The notes: generated by a model not told the origin, from the letters alone. Counted from the first letter of the stretch, positions 45,750 through 59,341 are shown. The stretch: 64,000 nucleotides of DNA from Gigaspora rosea (GCA_003550325.1 QKWP01000580.1:1719-65718), one strand, 5' to 3'. Program-made: numbers and translations.

Positions 45750-45873
45750 TTATCAGCACGAGATGCTTAATTGCTACATGGTTAATAATATAAAAATTAC
45801 AACGGACGTCATTAATTATCTAACTTAAAATATGTGTTGATTAAGCATCTCTCACTGATAAGTGCGTGATGTC
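45738..45873. repeat. Foldback sequence with 31-bp arms
   Basis: GTCACGCACTTATCAGCACG.. (45741-45771) and its imperfect complement ..CTGATAAGTGCGTGAT (45840-45870) enclose about 70 bp. The arms differ at three positions. ACGGACGTC near 45802 and ATGTCCGTG near 45870 form a second, overlapping inverted pair. It touches the 5' end of the small reading at 45438-45749. Confidence 0.7.
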
Positions 45874-45946
45874 CGTGATAAAAAAGCTAATTATTAAATT
45901 CTGATTTTCCGATTCCCCATATGGTTATATGTCATAAAAATCACCT

Positions 45947-45970
45947 GTTCACACCTTTTTGAAAACAGCT
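45947..45970. repeat. Inverted partner of 43688-43711 (and 45000-45023)
   Basis: GTTCACACCTTTTTGAAAAC.. is the exact reverse complement of a 24-bp word at 43688-43711 and its duplicate at 45000-45023. With the assembly duplicate removed the pair is about 950 bp apart and may bound an old element containing the 45438-45873 features. Confidence 0.6.
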
Positions 45971-45988
45971 ATAAGTTACGACATTACT

Positions 45989-46053
45989 ACTTAGTTTGGG
46001 TTTGGGAATCGGGATTTCTACCTAATTTGGGTTCATAACCCAAACCCAAATAT
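45989..46053. repeat. TTTGGG-rich palindromic repeats
   Basis: ATTTGGGTTCATAACCCAAACC forms a hairpin, and the block GGGATTTCTACCTAATTTGGG resembles GGGATTCTACCTAATCCCAAA near 46761-46781. The two may be relics of one short repeat family. Confidence 0.45.
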
Positions 46054-46127
46054 ATGTCCATTTTGGTGAATAGTGTCAAATTCAAAAACAATCAATTTAT
46101 TAAATAAATCTGCATGCATTTATAACG

Positions 46128-46278
46128 CTTTGCAAAAAGATGTGATCCGTAAATTTTGTGATGATGATCGAGGAAAATTTCAACATATCTTGATATTCGT
46201 TGAAATCTCTTAAAACATACAACTTCCTGTGGTTTACATGACATCATAATCTGCAATGGTCACACCTTTTTGCAAACC
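46128..46278. mobile_element. About 150-bp MITE
   Basis: CTTTGCAAAAAGATGTGATCC pairs with GGTCACACCTTTTTGCAAACC. The words resemble the inverted pair at 43688/45947 (AAAAAGGTGTGA), so they may belong to one family. No target duplication is identified. Confidence 0.5.
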
Positions 46279-47412
46279 ACAATAAAAATATAATTTTAAA
46301 ACTTTAAATTATTCAAGTTGATGTAAGTCAACAGATTGAAAAGATGATTAAACAAAAGTTTAATTGATGCTGGAAGCAATCCATCCAGTTAGCTCAGAGT
46401 CTGCCATAAATCATAATTGGGAATACTATAAACTGGTGCCGTGGAAGAGTGCACATGAAGTCAGACAAGTAGAATTAATCAACTGAATCTAATTTAGAAT
46501 CGCATATTGAATCCTAATAGTATCCTAATAGTACCATTGTAAGTGACAAGTGTAAAAAAGATACATGCGATAGGCAGACAGACTAAAGATTCGCACACTT
46601 AATTTCTTACCCATAGAAATTTATAGAATCCATGTGAATTCTGCACCCAAACCAGTTTTTACATGTAAAAGTTTGGAATTTTGGCCGTAATATAAGATGC
46701 ATATCAGAAGTGTTTGACATTACAGCAAATCAGAGGTACTTTTCAAAACTAGTAAATACTGTTTGGGATTCTACCTAATCCCAAACTAGTGAGTTTGGGG
46801 CACAACCCTAATCAGAGTACCCTAGCCATGGTGAAAAAAGCTTGGGTCACATGCTGTAAACAGCCAATCAAAATAATCAAAATATTGAAGATCTGATCTA
46901 TATTTCAAACCAATCTAATTCTGGTCACATTTGTAGATCATTTGTAGTGTTCCGCAAGATTTACAAATGCTAAGATTATTAAGGGTTTTTCACTTAGATG
47001 TTTAAATTTAATCAATTCTTAAACATGTAAAGTGATACAAATCCTTAATGATCTCAGGAGCATGTAATTCAAATTTAACGATTTTGGGCTCATTAGAATC
47101 ATCTCAGTGAGACAAACATTTTAGTAGTTGTTTTATCTAAATCGGAACATTGGATCAAAAGTTATTTGCTGTCAAACCTTTAAAAAGCTTTAATAGATAA
47201 TTTTAAATATAGATAAATATAAATATTGGCCAATCAGATTTTATAATCCGTATTTAGTTAAAAATTGGTAACTATAATAAGGGATTTTTTATTAATAAAA
47301 TTGGTAAAAAATCAAATTTTTATAGTGATAGTGATTATAAGCAATTTGTGACTATAATGAGGTTTTTTACTATGTTGTAAGTCTGTCACACATAATTGGG
47401 CGCTTAAATAGA
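46279..47412. other. Gene-free DNA with a fragment of the Harbinger-like family
   Basis: No gene is supported. About 47080-47130 carries AGAATCATCTCAGTGAGAC and ACATTTTAGTAGTTG, as found inside 20336-21236. Confidence 0.45.
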
Positions 47413-47420
47413 GATGTAAC

Positions 47421-47743
47421 TAGGGATGGTAAAGTCCTTAAGTCCAGGACTTTAGGACCTGGTTTTGGGGCCTGGTCTTTAAAGACTAGGTCCTAATTTC
47501 AGAACCTAGGTCCATAGGTCCACAATAGGACATAATATAGAACTTAAAAATATTAGTAATAAAACAGTAAACAAAGAATTTTAATTGGTTAGAAAGTATT
47601 AGAACTAAGTCCAAGGACTTAATTCTATTGGTTGGGCATAAATTCCGGGACTTATTATATGAGGACATGGTCCTTAGGTCCGTGCAATAGGACTTACAAG
47701 TCCTAGGACCAAAACCAGATCTGGACTGACTTTACCATCCCTA
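47421..47743. mobile_element. 323-bp hAT-like MITE
   Basis: The termini TAGGGATGGTAAAGTC and GACTTTACCATCCCTA are perfect inverted repeats. The flanks GATGTAAC (47413-47420) and GGTGTGAC (47744-47751) match at six of eight bases with two A/G differences, a decayed 8-bp duplication. The interior repeats AGGTCC/GGACCT motifs in both orientations near each end. Confidence 0.8.
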
Positions 47744-48337
47744 GGTGTGACTATATAGGGTGTAACTTTAGGAGGTCTAACTGTAGTTTGAAACTATTAA
47801 TCTGAAAGAGGGTTTTTTGATTTTATAAATATTTGTTAAGTTATAATATTTTTAAACCAACTAATAAACATAGATATCTTTTGCTATTCCATACTGTATA
47901 TAATTTTAAAATATTGCACTAAACTTTAAAATTATAATAACTAAAGATTTTTTAAGTAATTTTCTTATAAAAATTATTATCATAGTAAGTTTAGCTCTTT
48001 CAAATTTTGATATTATATAGGTATCAAAGTTTACATAATAAGTTATATTCCACCAAACTAGAAATAGATTATATTATTCAAAATTTTTTTATGATTCAAG
48101 AACAACTAAATTGCTCTTTATTTCAACTAACAATCAATATTTATAAACTTAATTATTTTAAATTGCTATATTAATGAAAATAAATTTTTATTATTTTATA
48201 TATTTATATATAGAACATATTTTTCAAACTTAATATTTTCAAAATAATTTAATAGAGAACATTTTAATTTTTGTAAATGTTCTCAAATTAAAAGTGATAT
48301 TTTCATAAAATCATAAAAATATATGATTTTTTTTTAA

Positions 48338-48885
48338 CCATCAGCTTGATCGCTAACAGACACAGGTGGCATCATTTTTATTAAATCATTAATTTATTGG
48401 GGCCTTCCTTAAATATCAGGTCCTCTACAGATTTGTTTATATACATTATTACTATTTCTAGTCTATCATGCATAGCTGGATTAACTAGCTGATCTTATTT
48501 AAATAGAGACTTTAACTGAAATACTTCTTTGTCCATCAGCTTTGCTGAACGTAATTGTAACTGTCCATCCACTAGAACTTCACTGGAGGTATTCTAATTT
48601 AACTGGAATTTCACCAGGGAAATCGATTTTGACTAGATTTTCACCAGAGGTATTCAATATTATCAACTAGATTTTCACCAGTATTGTCATATAAAGTACA
48701 CATATATGCATTAATGTAGTTAGATTCACCAAATGTGATTCTAGCATTCTGGTACAAGCTGTCTGTCTTATGATCAAGTATGGTTTTCCTTTGGCTGTTA
48801 GTAGGCTTGAACTAGCAATCTTTGCATTTGGCGACCTGGGAGTATAACCACTTACGCTATCAACCCACAGGTAAACATAAGATTT
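48338..48885 (-). mobile_element. Possible second SINE, tRNA-like head on the minus strand
   Basis: On the minus strand a head near 48885-48785 reads GGGTTGATAGCGTAAGTGG (A-box-like) and CTAGTTCAAGCCTACTAAC (B-box-like), and the sequence runs to an A-rich end near 48345. No target duplication is found. The body contains a minus-strand reading that looks coding (LYQNARITFGESNYINAYMC and, after interruptions, GWTVTITFSKADGQRSI), so it could instead be a dead gene next to a tRNA relic. Confidence 0.35.
48570..48681 (+). repeat. Four 31-34-bp tandem repeats
   Basis: Units contain CTAGATTTTCACCAG or close variants (CTAGAACTTCACTGGAGG, ACTGGAATTTCACCAGGG). Unit length varies, so the repeats do not keep one reading frame. 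Confidence 0.7.
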
Positions 48886-51560
48886 TTAATACTAGTTACA
48901 TGCATGCTTTGGCACAAGCAAAGAAATTTGTATCAGGTTATATGATCATTATGATATAGATCTTCTAATCCACAAATCAAATTTTAATAATTAGGTGTAA
49001 TATAATATAAACATTTATTTTACTGAAATTTTGTATAAAAAACTGTTTTTAGTAAGAGCAGTTTTACTATATAAACTTTTTTTCTGACATATAACTCTAA
49101 TGTTAACCCTAATATAACTAAACTTTAAAAAATTTTTGCTAAGCACAAACCTGTATAGATTTTTTGCTTGCTAATTTGATAACTTCGCATTATAATCCTG
49201 GACATTCTAGTGGTGATCCTAGAGTAGTTGCAAAGTGATAGGATATCATATAATTGAAAAGAAGCACATAACTTGCCAACTTGTAATATAAGGCCAAACA
49301 AGCATTAAAAATCAAAAAAAAGTGCAAAAAAGATCCAAGACAAATAAGGTAATACAATAAAAATAGTGGGTATATATAAGAGTCAACATATAAAACAAAT
49401 CCACATCCTCAAGTACTTGAACAAAAAATTTAATGATTCTATTATTACTTGTATTTTTTACTCAAAGCAGGCTTGCTTTAGCAAATAGTAAATGGCCCAT
49501 AGTAACTCTTAGTAAATTATAATTGCTTTTTCAGAATGTCTTTGCTATTCTGGCAAATTTGATAGTTTCTAGCACATTTCTGCTAACTTTAATAAAAATC
49601 ATCTCTGGTATAAATTATTTGCTAGCATGGTTCAAATAAATACAAAGTATATTATGCAATGTGAATGCTCTCTGAAATTCAAAAATTACAATATAGAACA
49701 TATCTATTATATCTAAAATTCTGCTGACACATGATGATATTATTGACCTATAGAAATTTCTATAAATACAAAATCGATCATAACTCTTGATGTAGTGATC
49801 AGAATTGGATAAAACTACTACCATTCAAATCAGCTCGCTGAGATGGTGCTAATGAACTATAGAACATTCTTGTATGACCACTGGATGATAAGAATGAAAC
49901 CAATTACCAATTAATATTAGATTAGCAATTTGATTGGCTAGGAGATTGCTGCGGGCAAAAACGTTAGATCTGACATATCTGAAAGATGTAGTTTTTATAG
50001 CTTATATTCTAGATATCTCATATATCATATTTATATCATTTATCACATATATTACATTTATTATATTTATACTATGCATTTTATTAATAGGAGTTGTAGT
50101 ATATATTACACATGTAAAAGATTTTGACTATTACATTTGTAAAATTTCAAAAAGTATAAAAGTGGCTGATGCGGCCCCAAGTTCAACATTGAGTCTTCAT
50201 ACTCTTTCACTAATAAATACAATTATTTATTACATAAATTAAACAATTATTAGTATCCTCATATACTTTTAATTGTAGTCTCTTTTGTAATTGCAAATTG
50301 TTTTAAATCTTCTTTGTTAAGTTTTATTAAAAAATGCCTTCTGACTTAGATATATCACAGTAACAAAGTAAGGTTACACAAAGTGTTTACTGTCTAAGAT
50401 CACTCTAGTTACTTACTATTTTTAAAGAAGTAGATATAGGATAACAATATGCACTAAATTTTATTGGTCAAAATAAATCACAAATTATCATTGCATTTTT
50501 TAATTAAAAAGTTAACTTTTAATATTAAAATAAGAGTAAGCATTCAGATAACATTAAAAAAAGACTTATATATAGCAAAACTTTGCAAAAAAATTTTTTT
50601 GCTAAAATAAAGAAGGTGGTTTTGTAAGCCAAATTTTGTTTTATGAACAATTTTAAAAAATCAGCTATTTTGTTTTATTTTTACATTATACCTAATTTCG
50701 TGCTCTAGTTGGCTTAAAAGCAGTTGCTATATGTAATAATCAGAAAAGGGTGTAATAACAAAAACATGTAAACAATAGACTTACAAAAATGCTAACATCT
50801 TGAAAACATGATCAAAATAAAAAAATTAGAAAAACATAATATATTTATTATTATTAAAAACATATATTTCAATCCAACCTTTTATATATAGTAATCTTGT
50901 AATATACATTTTAAATTAATTATTAATTATTTGAAACCTTTAAACCACAAAATATTATGACTGATCAGAACCTTAAATATTAGTTTGCACCAACAACCTG
51001 AAATATTAAATGATATTAATCTATATAGCATATATTTTTATATATTATTATATTATTATTATTAATTGTATTATCAAACATATATAACATAAATAAAATA
51101 AAACTTTATTAAATAAACAGTCAATTAAGGGATTTAACTAAATTACAGCACTTACTGGACTAAAGTTTAAATGATATTAATCTATATAGCATATATTCTT
51201 ATATATTATTATATTATTATTTAATTGTATTAACTAGCATATATATTATAAAATAAATAAATAAAAATTTATTAAATAAACTGTTATTTAAGTACTTACT
51301 GAATTAAAGTTTTAATGTACATCAAGTGTGAAATAGTGTGCAACTTTAAGAACTGCTACCTTAAAGAAGAAACTATATAGAAAAAAGTAATATTAAACAA
51401 TCAATAGTATAAAGAAAATAATAGCATAATACACCAAAGGAATCCAATATAATTAATATATAATTAACCAAATAGTATACAACTAAACAATCTAAACAAA
51501 TTTTTTAGCATATATCTGATATTAAAGCACTCTATCAAAATAATATTAGCACTAGTAGAA
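48886..51560. other. Gene-free, very AT-rich DNA with a 161-bp tandem repeat
   Basis: No supported gene. Two diverged tandem units lie at 51008-51168 and 51169-51320 (AAATGATATTAATCTATATA, CTTATATATTATTATATTA). A hydrophobic 102-codon frame at 49934-50242 opens with TTG, follows local AT repeats, and is not called. Confidence 0.55.
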
Positions 51561-51822
51561 TAAAGGAATAAGTATTACATCTGCAGATCATATCAAAAAA
51601 CAAAACAAACAAAATTTGAGAAAAAAATCATAGACAGCCTAACTAAAGATTGGCCTTCGGGCACCAAAAATAGGATAGCATTCTCCCCCTAGTAGACAAA
51701 TTACTTAAATAACTAACTAAAGACAAGCAAAAGTGAAGCGAACAAGAAAGATTTACGAAACACCCACACGAAACACCCACTTCCTTCGCTACACTGCTTA
51801 CCACATCACGAGACATAAAAAT

Positions 51823-54088
51823 GAATACAATCCAAAATGACCCAATCTTAACAGACATCCAAGAAACAACAATAGCTATACTCCAACAACCACCCAATGA
51901 CGAAAGAACCATTAAGAAAATGAAAATAGATGAAAATGCAACTTCCTTTACTCCTTAGCGAGAAACAAGTGGCGATTCCAGTGAACCCCTTCCAGAAATT
52001 CAGCAAACATCACATGACATTGAGAACACAACAACAACAAACTCCGATCACCAATTTCTCACGAAATTTTCCCACACCAACCAATACGACATATTAGAGC
52101 AAATCCTGACAGATATAGAAATAGAGGCTCTCACGGCCACCCCAACAATACCTAATGTAGAAACCCACCAACCACAACAGAGATGACCCTTGACCAATCT
52201 GAACCGGTACCCTGACCAGATTCGACTGAACCATACCTCCTGGTGGGAAGCTGAGGTAGATCAAGACTGTTCCGATGCTAGATCCGACATAACGATAGAA
52301 TTCTCCCAAAACAATAACCAAAGAACATATAGTCAAGCGCTTAAGGGACAAAATCGTGAACAAACTAACAAAGAACAGGAGAAGAGGACTGAGCTATGAA
52401 CAAGCCAAGTCAGCATCGAATTACAGAAAAGGAAAAACAAACCCTTCAATTTTGTTATCTGGCATAATGACGCAATTATTGACTCCTTTACATCAGAAGA
52501 AAAATTTGCGACCTTTATCAACTACAAATTAAAAGTCACCCCCACTAACGAAAGTATCCCCAAAGCCATTAAGCTCAAATTCAAATACCACGACACATCA
52601 TTCTTTTGCACCTTCTCTAGGTCCAAAGCTAATGAACCGGCACACCAAACAGAATTTATGCTAATGTTCAACAAGGCGCTTGAGTGCTATAAAAACCAAC
52701 ATGGTGTTCTCATTACAAACAAACGCAACCGGGACCAAATTTATGACAAATTAAAATGACAACAGGTGATTGACCATATTACCAACCTAGATATGATTAA
52801 AACAAATCCATATGAGCCAACCAGAGCAATCTTCTACGCTATCAGTTTCGCCCGTATCAGCTGCGCAATTACATTTGAAAAAATGAGACAAATTATTAGG
52901 ACAGTAGTGGACGAACAAAAGGAACTCATTCCGGCAAAACCAGAAGACATCCCACAGGACATCAAAGACATACTCCCTTTTAGGCTTCCAATAGAAAACT
53001 GAACTGAAACCTGATCAATTATAGTGGCCCTCAGAAAAATCTACAACTTTGACAACCTACCAGACTCATACTTTGCAAGATAGCTCACACCTCTACCCTC
53101 TGACCCAAAAAATTTACATCATTCCCTAAAAGATAAATTCCCTATACGATATGAGCGTCAGCTTGCACAACTCAGTCGATACCGTAGTATGCTGAAACAA
53201 TACTACACTTTCGATAGAATGCCACCTAGCTACTTTGACCTACCTGAACCTAAACCATTCCTCCCCTCCACCCCCCAGAAATTAGATCACAGAATCCGCA
53301 ACATGTTCCCTTTTATACCATTAGATGCAGAAGACTTCAAGAGACATGTGAAAACGCTTAGAACCTATTATAGATTTAAACAATCCCAAACGACTTCATC
53401 GCACCCAAATCATGTCTCCCCAAGGACCCAAAAAAAGTCAAAACTGAACTAGTTTACGAATTTCAAATTGAGAACAAGGAAATGATGCAACACTTTATAT
53501 TTGAGATTAAGAATCGTTATATTATCCCTATACCAATGCCCAAAAATTACATGACAGTGAACCACTCTGACAAACCACTCCTCCCAAATGATCCAAACAA
53601 CGTTAAACACGTAAATTTAACTGTACCCATTAGAAGTCAGATAGTGTTACTAGATACAGTAAAGCTACTATGTCAACACTACTACTTCCATAGAATTCCT
53701 GAAGAATGGATCGATATCCCATTCGAGGAAACCTTCAACACACAAACAAAAATTCCTACAACACTTGATGACTTTATTCAATATGTAAAATTACATATCC
53801 CTGAATTAGTGGGCTTGTTCCCTATCTAGGAACACAAAAAGGCTAAACAAGCAATACAGATCTTTGATGAACTTTTCAACACTACTACTATTCCACCCTA
53901 TCTCAACCTTCTCCCAGACCTACCAGATCCGAACTGGGATCTATTCAAGTGGAAAGGAAAAACAAACCAACAACATGAACAATCACAACAGTAATAAGGT
54001 TACTCTCGGGACCGGGAACGGATCAACCTCCACTAATATAATACAAAACCCAATTAATCGAAGAACTACACCACAGCTAAACCAATAA
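51823..54088 (+). pseudogene. LINE ORF1 protein, broken
   Basis: The start MNTIQNDPILTDIQETTIAI follows a short 5' untranslated region. The protein is rich in Thr, Gln, Asn and Pro. A middle part (FVIWHNDAIIDSFTSEEKF..LKFKYHD) may be an RNA-binding domain, but no zinc knuckle is seen. The C-terminal half has three or four internal repeats around YYTFDRMPPSYFDLPEP-like and YYFHRIPEEWIDIP-like motifs. At least eight in-frame stops or frame changes split it. It would normally coat the element RNA. Confidence 0.7.
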
Positions 54089-54091
54089 ACG

Positions 54092-57000
54092 AACATAAAC
54101 CCCTTCAATTTTAATGACAATCAATCACTTAAAATTATAACTCATAACGTACAAGGCATAAATTCAAAACTAAAATTTCAATTATAGCTAGAAAAAGTGG
54201 CCGAGTTAGGTGCCCACATTATATCAATGACAGAAACGAAATTACCGGAATCAACCACCCCGCGCTCGTCATTGTCCAACCCACTCTATACCATTTTTAC
54301 GGCCAATAATGATACTAGTACAGGAACAATTAGAGAAGCAAGTCTCGGAACAGCAATCACCGTACACTCGAGTATCCAACCATACATCTACACAATCAAA
54401 CAAATACCAGGCTTCGCCCTACTCATAGATTTTTTTTTCTCCTGTTCTAAAACCCGCATTATCTCTATCTACCTCCCATCCGAAGCTACTCCATCATCAA
54501 AAAAGGCGCAGAAAGAAATAGTAGAATGGACAAATGCTGCAAAATCAAGACACATGAACTTAATAATACTAGGGGACTTTAACAACAATTTGAAGAATAA
54601 ACAAATTCCTAAAAATCACCTTCTACATCATCTTCATTCACTCGGCCTGACAAGCCTTTTAGACTTACATGACATAACTGAACCCACATGGAAGAGAGCT
54701 GAACTTTCTAGTCAGATTGACGACATCTGGTCCAACCTCGATATAGCTCTAAATTTTTCTACCCTCAGCTAATAGATCCTAACGATTCAACTAAAAGTGA
54801 CCATCAGATTCTGACAAGTACCTAGTAATTAAATCTTCCTAACCTAACCACTAGACACAAGAAAAACAAATGGAAAATTTACCTTTACGAGAAGATGACA
54901 GAGGAAAATTAGAAAGATTTTCAGAAGAGATAGACAGGAGGATATCAAAATTGACTCTGCTAAACGACTCAATCGAGAATGGCGAGAAATTGAATAAACA
55001 GTGGCATAATTGGAACACATCATTAAAAGAACCGCAAACGCAATGATTCCTTTCACCTTCTCTGCACCTCGCAAATTCCACACTCACAATCTTACAACGA
55101 CCAAGCTCCACCGTGCCCTCAAAATGTCGTTTAAATTAATTAAAACCATTAAGAATCTAGATATACCATATTCCTCCCGTTTCATCATTGACGAGATAAA
55201 TATATCAATAGACAAAATCAAAAAACTAACAAATATAGATATCCAATCATTACCCAGGAGGCTCTAGATGCAAATATATACCCAAATAGCCTCCAAGCGA
55301 TTACAAGTCTGAATAATACAGTGTATCTTGCAAGAAACCTTAAATTAGAACAAAAGAAAAAGAAAACAATTAATGGAGCCATACTAAGACGTACACAAAC
55401 TTTACTGACAATACAACCAAAATGATTGATAGCATCCTCCAACACAAAAAAGGCAGAGTTCACTTCGATAATGAAACCCTACCAGACGAGGTTATTACGG
55501 AACCACAAGAAATTAAAGAAACAACAAAAAAACATTTCCAATGTTGGACAAAACATATTACACTAGACGAATCAGAATAGGAAAAATGGGAACAAGAATA
55601 CCAACCTATAGACACAATACCCGACGATATATATGCCGACATCTACACTACGATTACAGAAGAGGAAACTTTCAACATCATAAAGAATTCACCACTCTCA
55701 AAAGCAACTGGCCCATCACTCATCTCGAATGAAATGCTAAGACACCTACCTCAGAATGGCATCAAAGTCCTTACAAAAATATTCAACGCAATACTCACAA
55801 TAGAACTAATCTCTACCATGTAGGGCAATAGCTTGATATGGCCAATAGCCAAGAAAATGGAATATAACGGTGATCTCACCCAGACCAGACCAATCACCTT
55901 AATCGAATATTCCAGAAAGAACTTCACCAAAATTATGACCAACAGGCTAAATCTGATCTTCACTAAACATCATATCCTATCCTATGCTAATAATGTCGCA
56001 ATACCTTTGACATCAACATCACAACCTATTCAACAACTTAGTTACATAATCGAACACGCACAGATTTATAAAAAGGAACTCTGGATAATGTCGCAAGACA
56101 TGTCCAAAGCGTATGATACAGTACACCTCCCACTCCTCGAAAAAGCGCTTCTCAGAATCAAAGTGCCAACTAAATTTACTAATGTCATCATGAACATTTT
56201 CAGGAATAGACACAACCAAGTCATAACTACACTGGGAAGAACGGATAGTTATACAGTTGAAGATGGGATCGATCAAGGAGAGACTATATCTCCGATCCTG
56301 TGGCGTATATACTACGACCCTCTCATATGAAAAATAAATAATACATTCCCAGGCTACATCATGGCTACTCAGATACCCCTTCAACCAACCAAAGTTTTAT
56401 CAGTCTCAACCTCGGTACTAGCCTACATGGACGATACCACCTGGATTGCACTCTCTCATAACGAACTAGATAAAATATTAACAACCGCAAGCTCATTCTA
56501 CAAGATGTCAAACTTAAAATTATCCCACACAAATCGACCCTTTTTCACACCAATCCAAATGACATTACTCCAATTACCTTTCAAGACGGACAAATATTTA
56601 ATATCGACAAAAATAATTTGCTCAAATTCCTAGGAGTGTGGTTCACAAGAAATCGAAGCCACAAATACATCCAAAATCAAATTCAACACGAAGTCAACAT
56701 CAGTGTTAAAAGATTACAAAGAGCACGGATAACTGATAAACAATCTATTTATATCATCAACTCTGTCATACTAACTCGACTGGCTTACAGGATTCAAAAC
56801 ACCCTTCTATCTCTATCAATCTGTAAACGCATCGACCGAGACCTGACAAATATTATTAGATACAAAGCATCGCTTGCTCATAGTGTACCCTCATCAACCC
56901 TGTATAACCCCCACATTTATGAACTAAACTCAGTAGAACAAGTGCAGAGTACAGCACATATAAATAACCTATATCGTGCACTGAATGACCAGAACTTTGA

Positions 57001-58878
57001 TCAATCCACACTAGCTGTGAGGTTACAACAAATCCAAAACCAAGCCAATACAAACCAGTCCATCCTCAGTGAATGCCCAGTGATACCTAAACCAGAACAC
57101 TACTCTCTCACCGTAGGCATTATTCTACTACTACATTCCAAAGAAATGCAAATCAACCGTACAAATTATACAAAACCCATTCCACATAAACACCTTGGTA
57201 CTTCAATCAACACGATACTAACGGAATCCCAGAAGAGTAATGATTAAACAACATCTGAATAAGCACGATATCCACTCGATCGAATAATTTACAAACTACC
57301 ATAATACAGAAATCTTATAATGGAAACATTTCCATCACAACATACAGAAAATCCTGCATGGCAGAATCCCAAAATGGTTTGCATATATCACTAACCTTAT
57401 ACAAGAAAAAACTAATCCAGCTTTGGCCTTAATCGACCCAAACCCTTTTACTTGGCAACCACTGCAAGACAATTAAAAAAACTGGACAACTACTACCAAG
57501 TATATCATGGGAAAAATCTCATCAAAAATGGAAAACAATATATCCTTTCGGCATTACAAACTCAATTATTTTACAAACAAACTCACGAGATGCAATGGAT
57601 GTACTCATTCAGATAGTGGAAATTCAACAAACTATATAATCACCAAACAAAGCAAAGCAATGTACAAGATAGTCGTTGATTCCAAAAAATTCTGGCACGG
57701 TAGAAAAGACGAAATTCCACTACCCCACCCACTGCAAGCTAACGAGACTACCATTCCGATTCCACCTAGACATTATCCTACGCACCAAATTGCTAAAGCA
57801 TTCAACACCCTCCAAAAAAGAGATACTAGATGAATACAACGAATTAACGTTTAGTAATCCTGGAAAGCTACAAGTACTACTATATACTAACACAAAAGTT
57901 AACCCATACCTAGCTTCAATTTCGATTAAGAAAAACTACCACACCTGGAACGTCACCATTAGAAATGAGACATGGCCATCCCTTGATAAACTTATATTAA
58001 CTTGTCTAACCATAATTAGCGCCGTTCTCTCAGTTAAATTAAAAGCGGAATTAACAACTAACAACACGAGAACAACCCAGATCTACAATAAGACCAAAAC
58101 ACAACCAGTAAATAAAACAAAAGAAATCATATATCAGGACCTGGCACCTTATTACTTAAATCTAAATGCAATAAACGAGAGGAAAAAACTACACTACAAG
58201 ATCACCCATAATCAAAACACCAATATAGAGCACAACGAAAAAACACACTATGTCGAATTTACACCATCCTTTCTAGTGAACCTATACCAAGTTTACCTTC
58301 ATCAACAAGCAGCTCCATTTACCGAGCGCCACCTCCTAAAACATCTACACAAAGCAAAAAATATCAATGAATGGCTTTCACAGAATAGGATACAAAAGTG
58401 GAACTTAGAAGTCAATGAAATTAATTGGAACCTAACCTATAGAAACATTAACTATCACGGCAAACCGTTAACAAGACAAACTCATCTGACCCAATCCAAG
58501 ATAAAATCGGTTAAAATTAAAATCCTAACTAACGAACTTCCCACTCTTAATAATTTACATTCTAGACATCCTGACAAATATAAAACTCAAATCTGTACAG
58601 CATGTAGAACCCAAGAAGACAATAACCTACATTGGAAGTTGTGTCCCAAAAACTCCAAGTCCTTCGAAGCAGTTGTGGCTGAAACAATGAACAAAATTAC
58701 CTCGAAATACCAAATCTCTCTGCCTAACTCTGGCCACTACATACAGAAACTCCGAGAAATACACCTAGAAAAAGAAATCCCAATTACAGTAATAACATCA
58801 CAATCTCTCTTCCACCTAAATCAAATTCAACAAGCGCTATCTATTACCCCACACTTCTATCACGAGTTGATCGAATAA
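54092..58878 (+). pseudogene. LINE ORF2: endonuclease and reverse transcriptase, broken
   Basis: An APE-type endonuclease lies at about 54130-54820: THNVQGI, SMTETK, ILGDFNNNL, SQIDDIW and SDHQIL hold the usual catalytic positions. Reverse transcriptase follows at about 55830-56660: RPITLIEYS, MSQDMSKAYDTV, GIDQGETISPILW, LAYMDDTTW (the catalytic Asp pair) and KFLGVWF. A thumb-like region runs to about 57240. A later part (57830-58080) with LLYTNTKVNPYLASISIKK..KLKAEL resembles an RNase H fold with a changed first Asp. A Cys/His cluster CTACRTQ..HWKLCP (near 58600) is near the end. The frame is broken at ten or more places. It made the nick and copied element RNA by target-primed reverse transcription. 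Confidence 0.85.
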
Positions 58879-59306
58879 CTATACGAAACCTGTTGGTTAG
58901 AAAGTAGAACAAATATCAATACCATAACCATATGATATACGGATCCAAACACTTCTAACAACCAGCAAATTCAAATGACCGAAAAACCAAAATTACTAAA
59001 ACATTACAATTACTTTAGATGGGTGAAAAAATTTATCAGTCATAATCTCTCACCCAACCAAATAGCTAGCATAACCTAGAGGTCCTTGACCTAACTAGTA
59101 AAGTCTTAGGTCTGGAGTAAAGTAGCTCTATCCCCCCTTCCCCATAGAAAAAATGTAAATTCAAGTTGTAACAACATTTAAATTGACATAATTCAAATAA
59201 AGGAACGGAGGAAAGACCTCACTTTTAAAAAAAAAAAAAAAATAAAAATATTTTAAAAAATATAAAAAATGCTATTAAGTAAAGNNNNNNNNNNNNNNNN
59301 NNNNNN

Positions 59307-59341
59307 GGAAAAACCCCACTTTTAAAAAAAAAAAAAAAAAA
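59307..59341 (+). mobile_element. Second LINE-type 3' tail after the gap
   Basis: GGAAAAACCCCACTTTT plus poly-A after the gap resembles GGAAAGACCTCACTTTT plus poly-A before it (about 59211-59243). Either a second, truncated LINE copy ends here or the gap hides a misjoined tail of the first. Confidence 0.55.

Larger units (their letters stand above)
51577..59338 (+). mobile_element. LINE (non-LTR retrotransposon), about 7.7 kb, broken
   Basis: Two reading regions occur, ORF1 (51823-54088) and ORF2 (about 54092-58878), followed by a 3' region ending in a stem-loop (GAGGAAAGACCTC) and poly-A. The base composition is distinctly more GC-rich and purine/C-biased than the flanks. A direct repeat AAAGGAATAAGT lies before the 5' end (51562-51573) and after the final A run (59339-59350), a likely target-site duplication. 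The 3' region holds a 22-N gap (59285-59306) between two similar tail sequences. Many stops and frameshifts make it inactive. Confidence 0.85.

Noticed and set aside
49934-50242. 102-codon hydrophobic frame
   Set aside because: It begins with TTG rather than ATG and consists mostly of Ile/Tyr/Phe from AT-rich simple sequence; a membrane protein is not supported.
51643-52521. Minus-strand frames of 62-89 codons opposite the LINE
   Set aside because: They are antisense by-products of the LINE ORF1 region.
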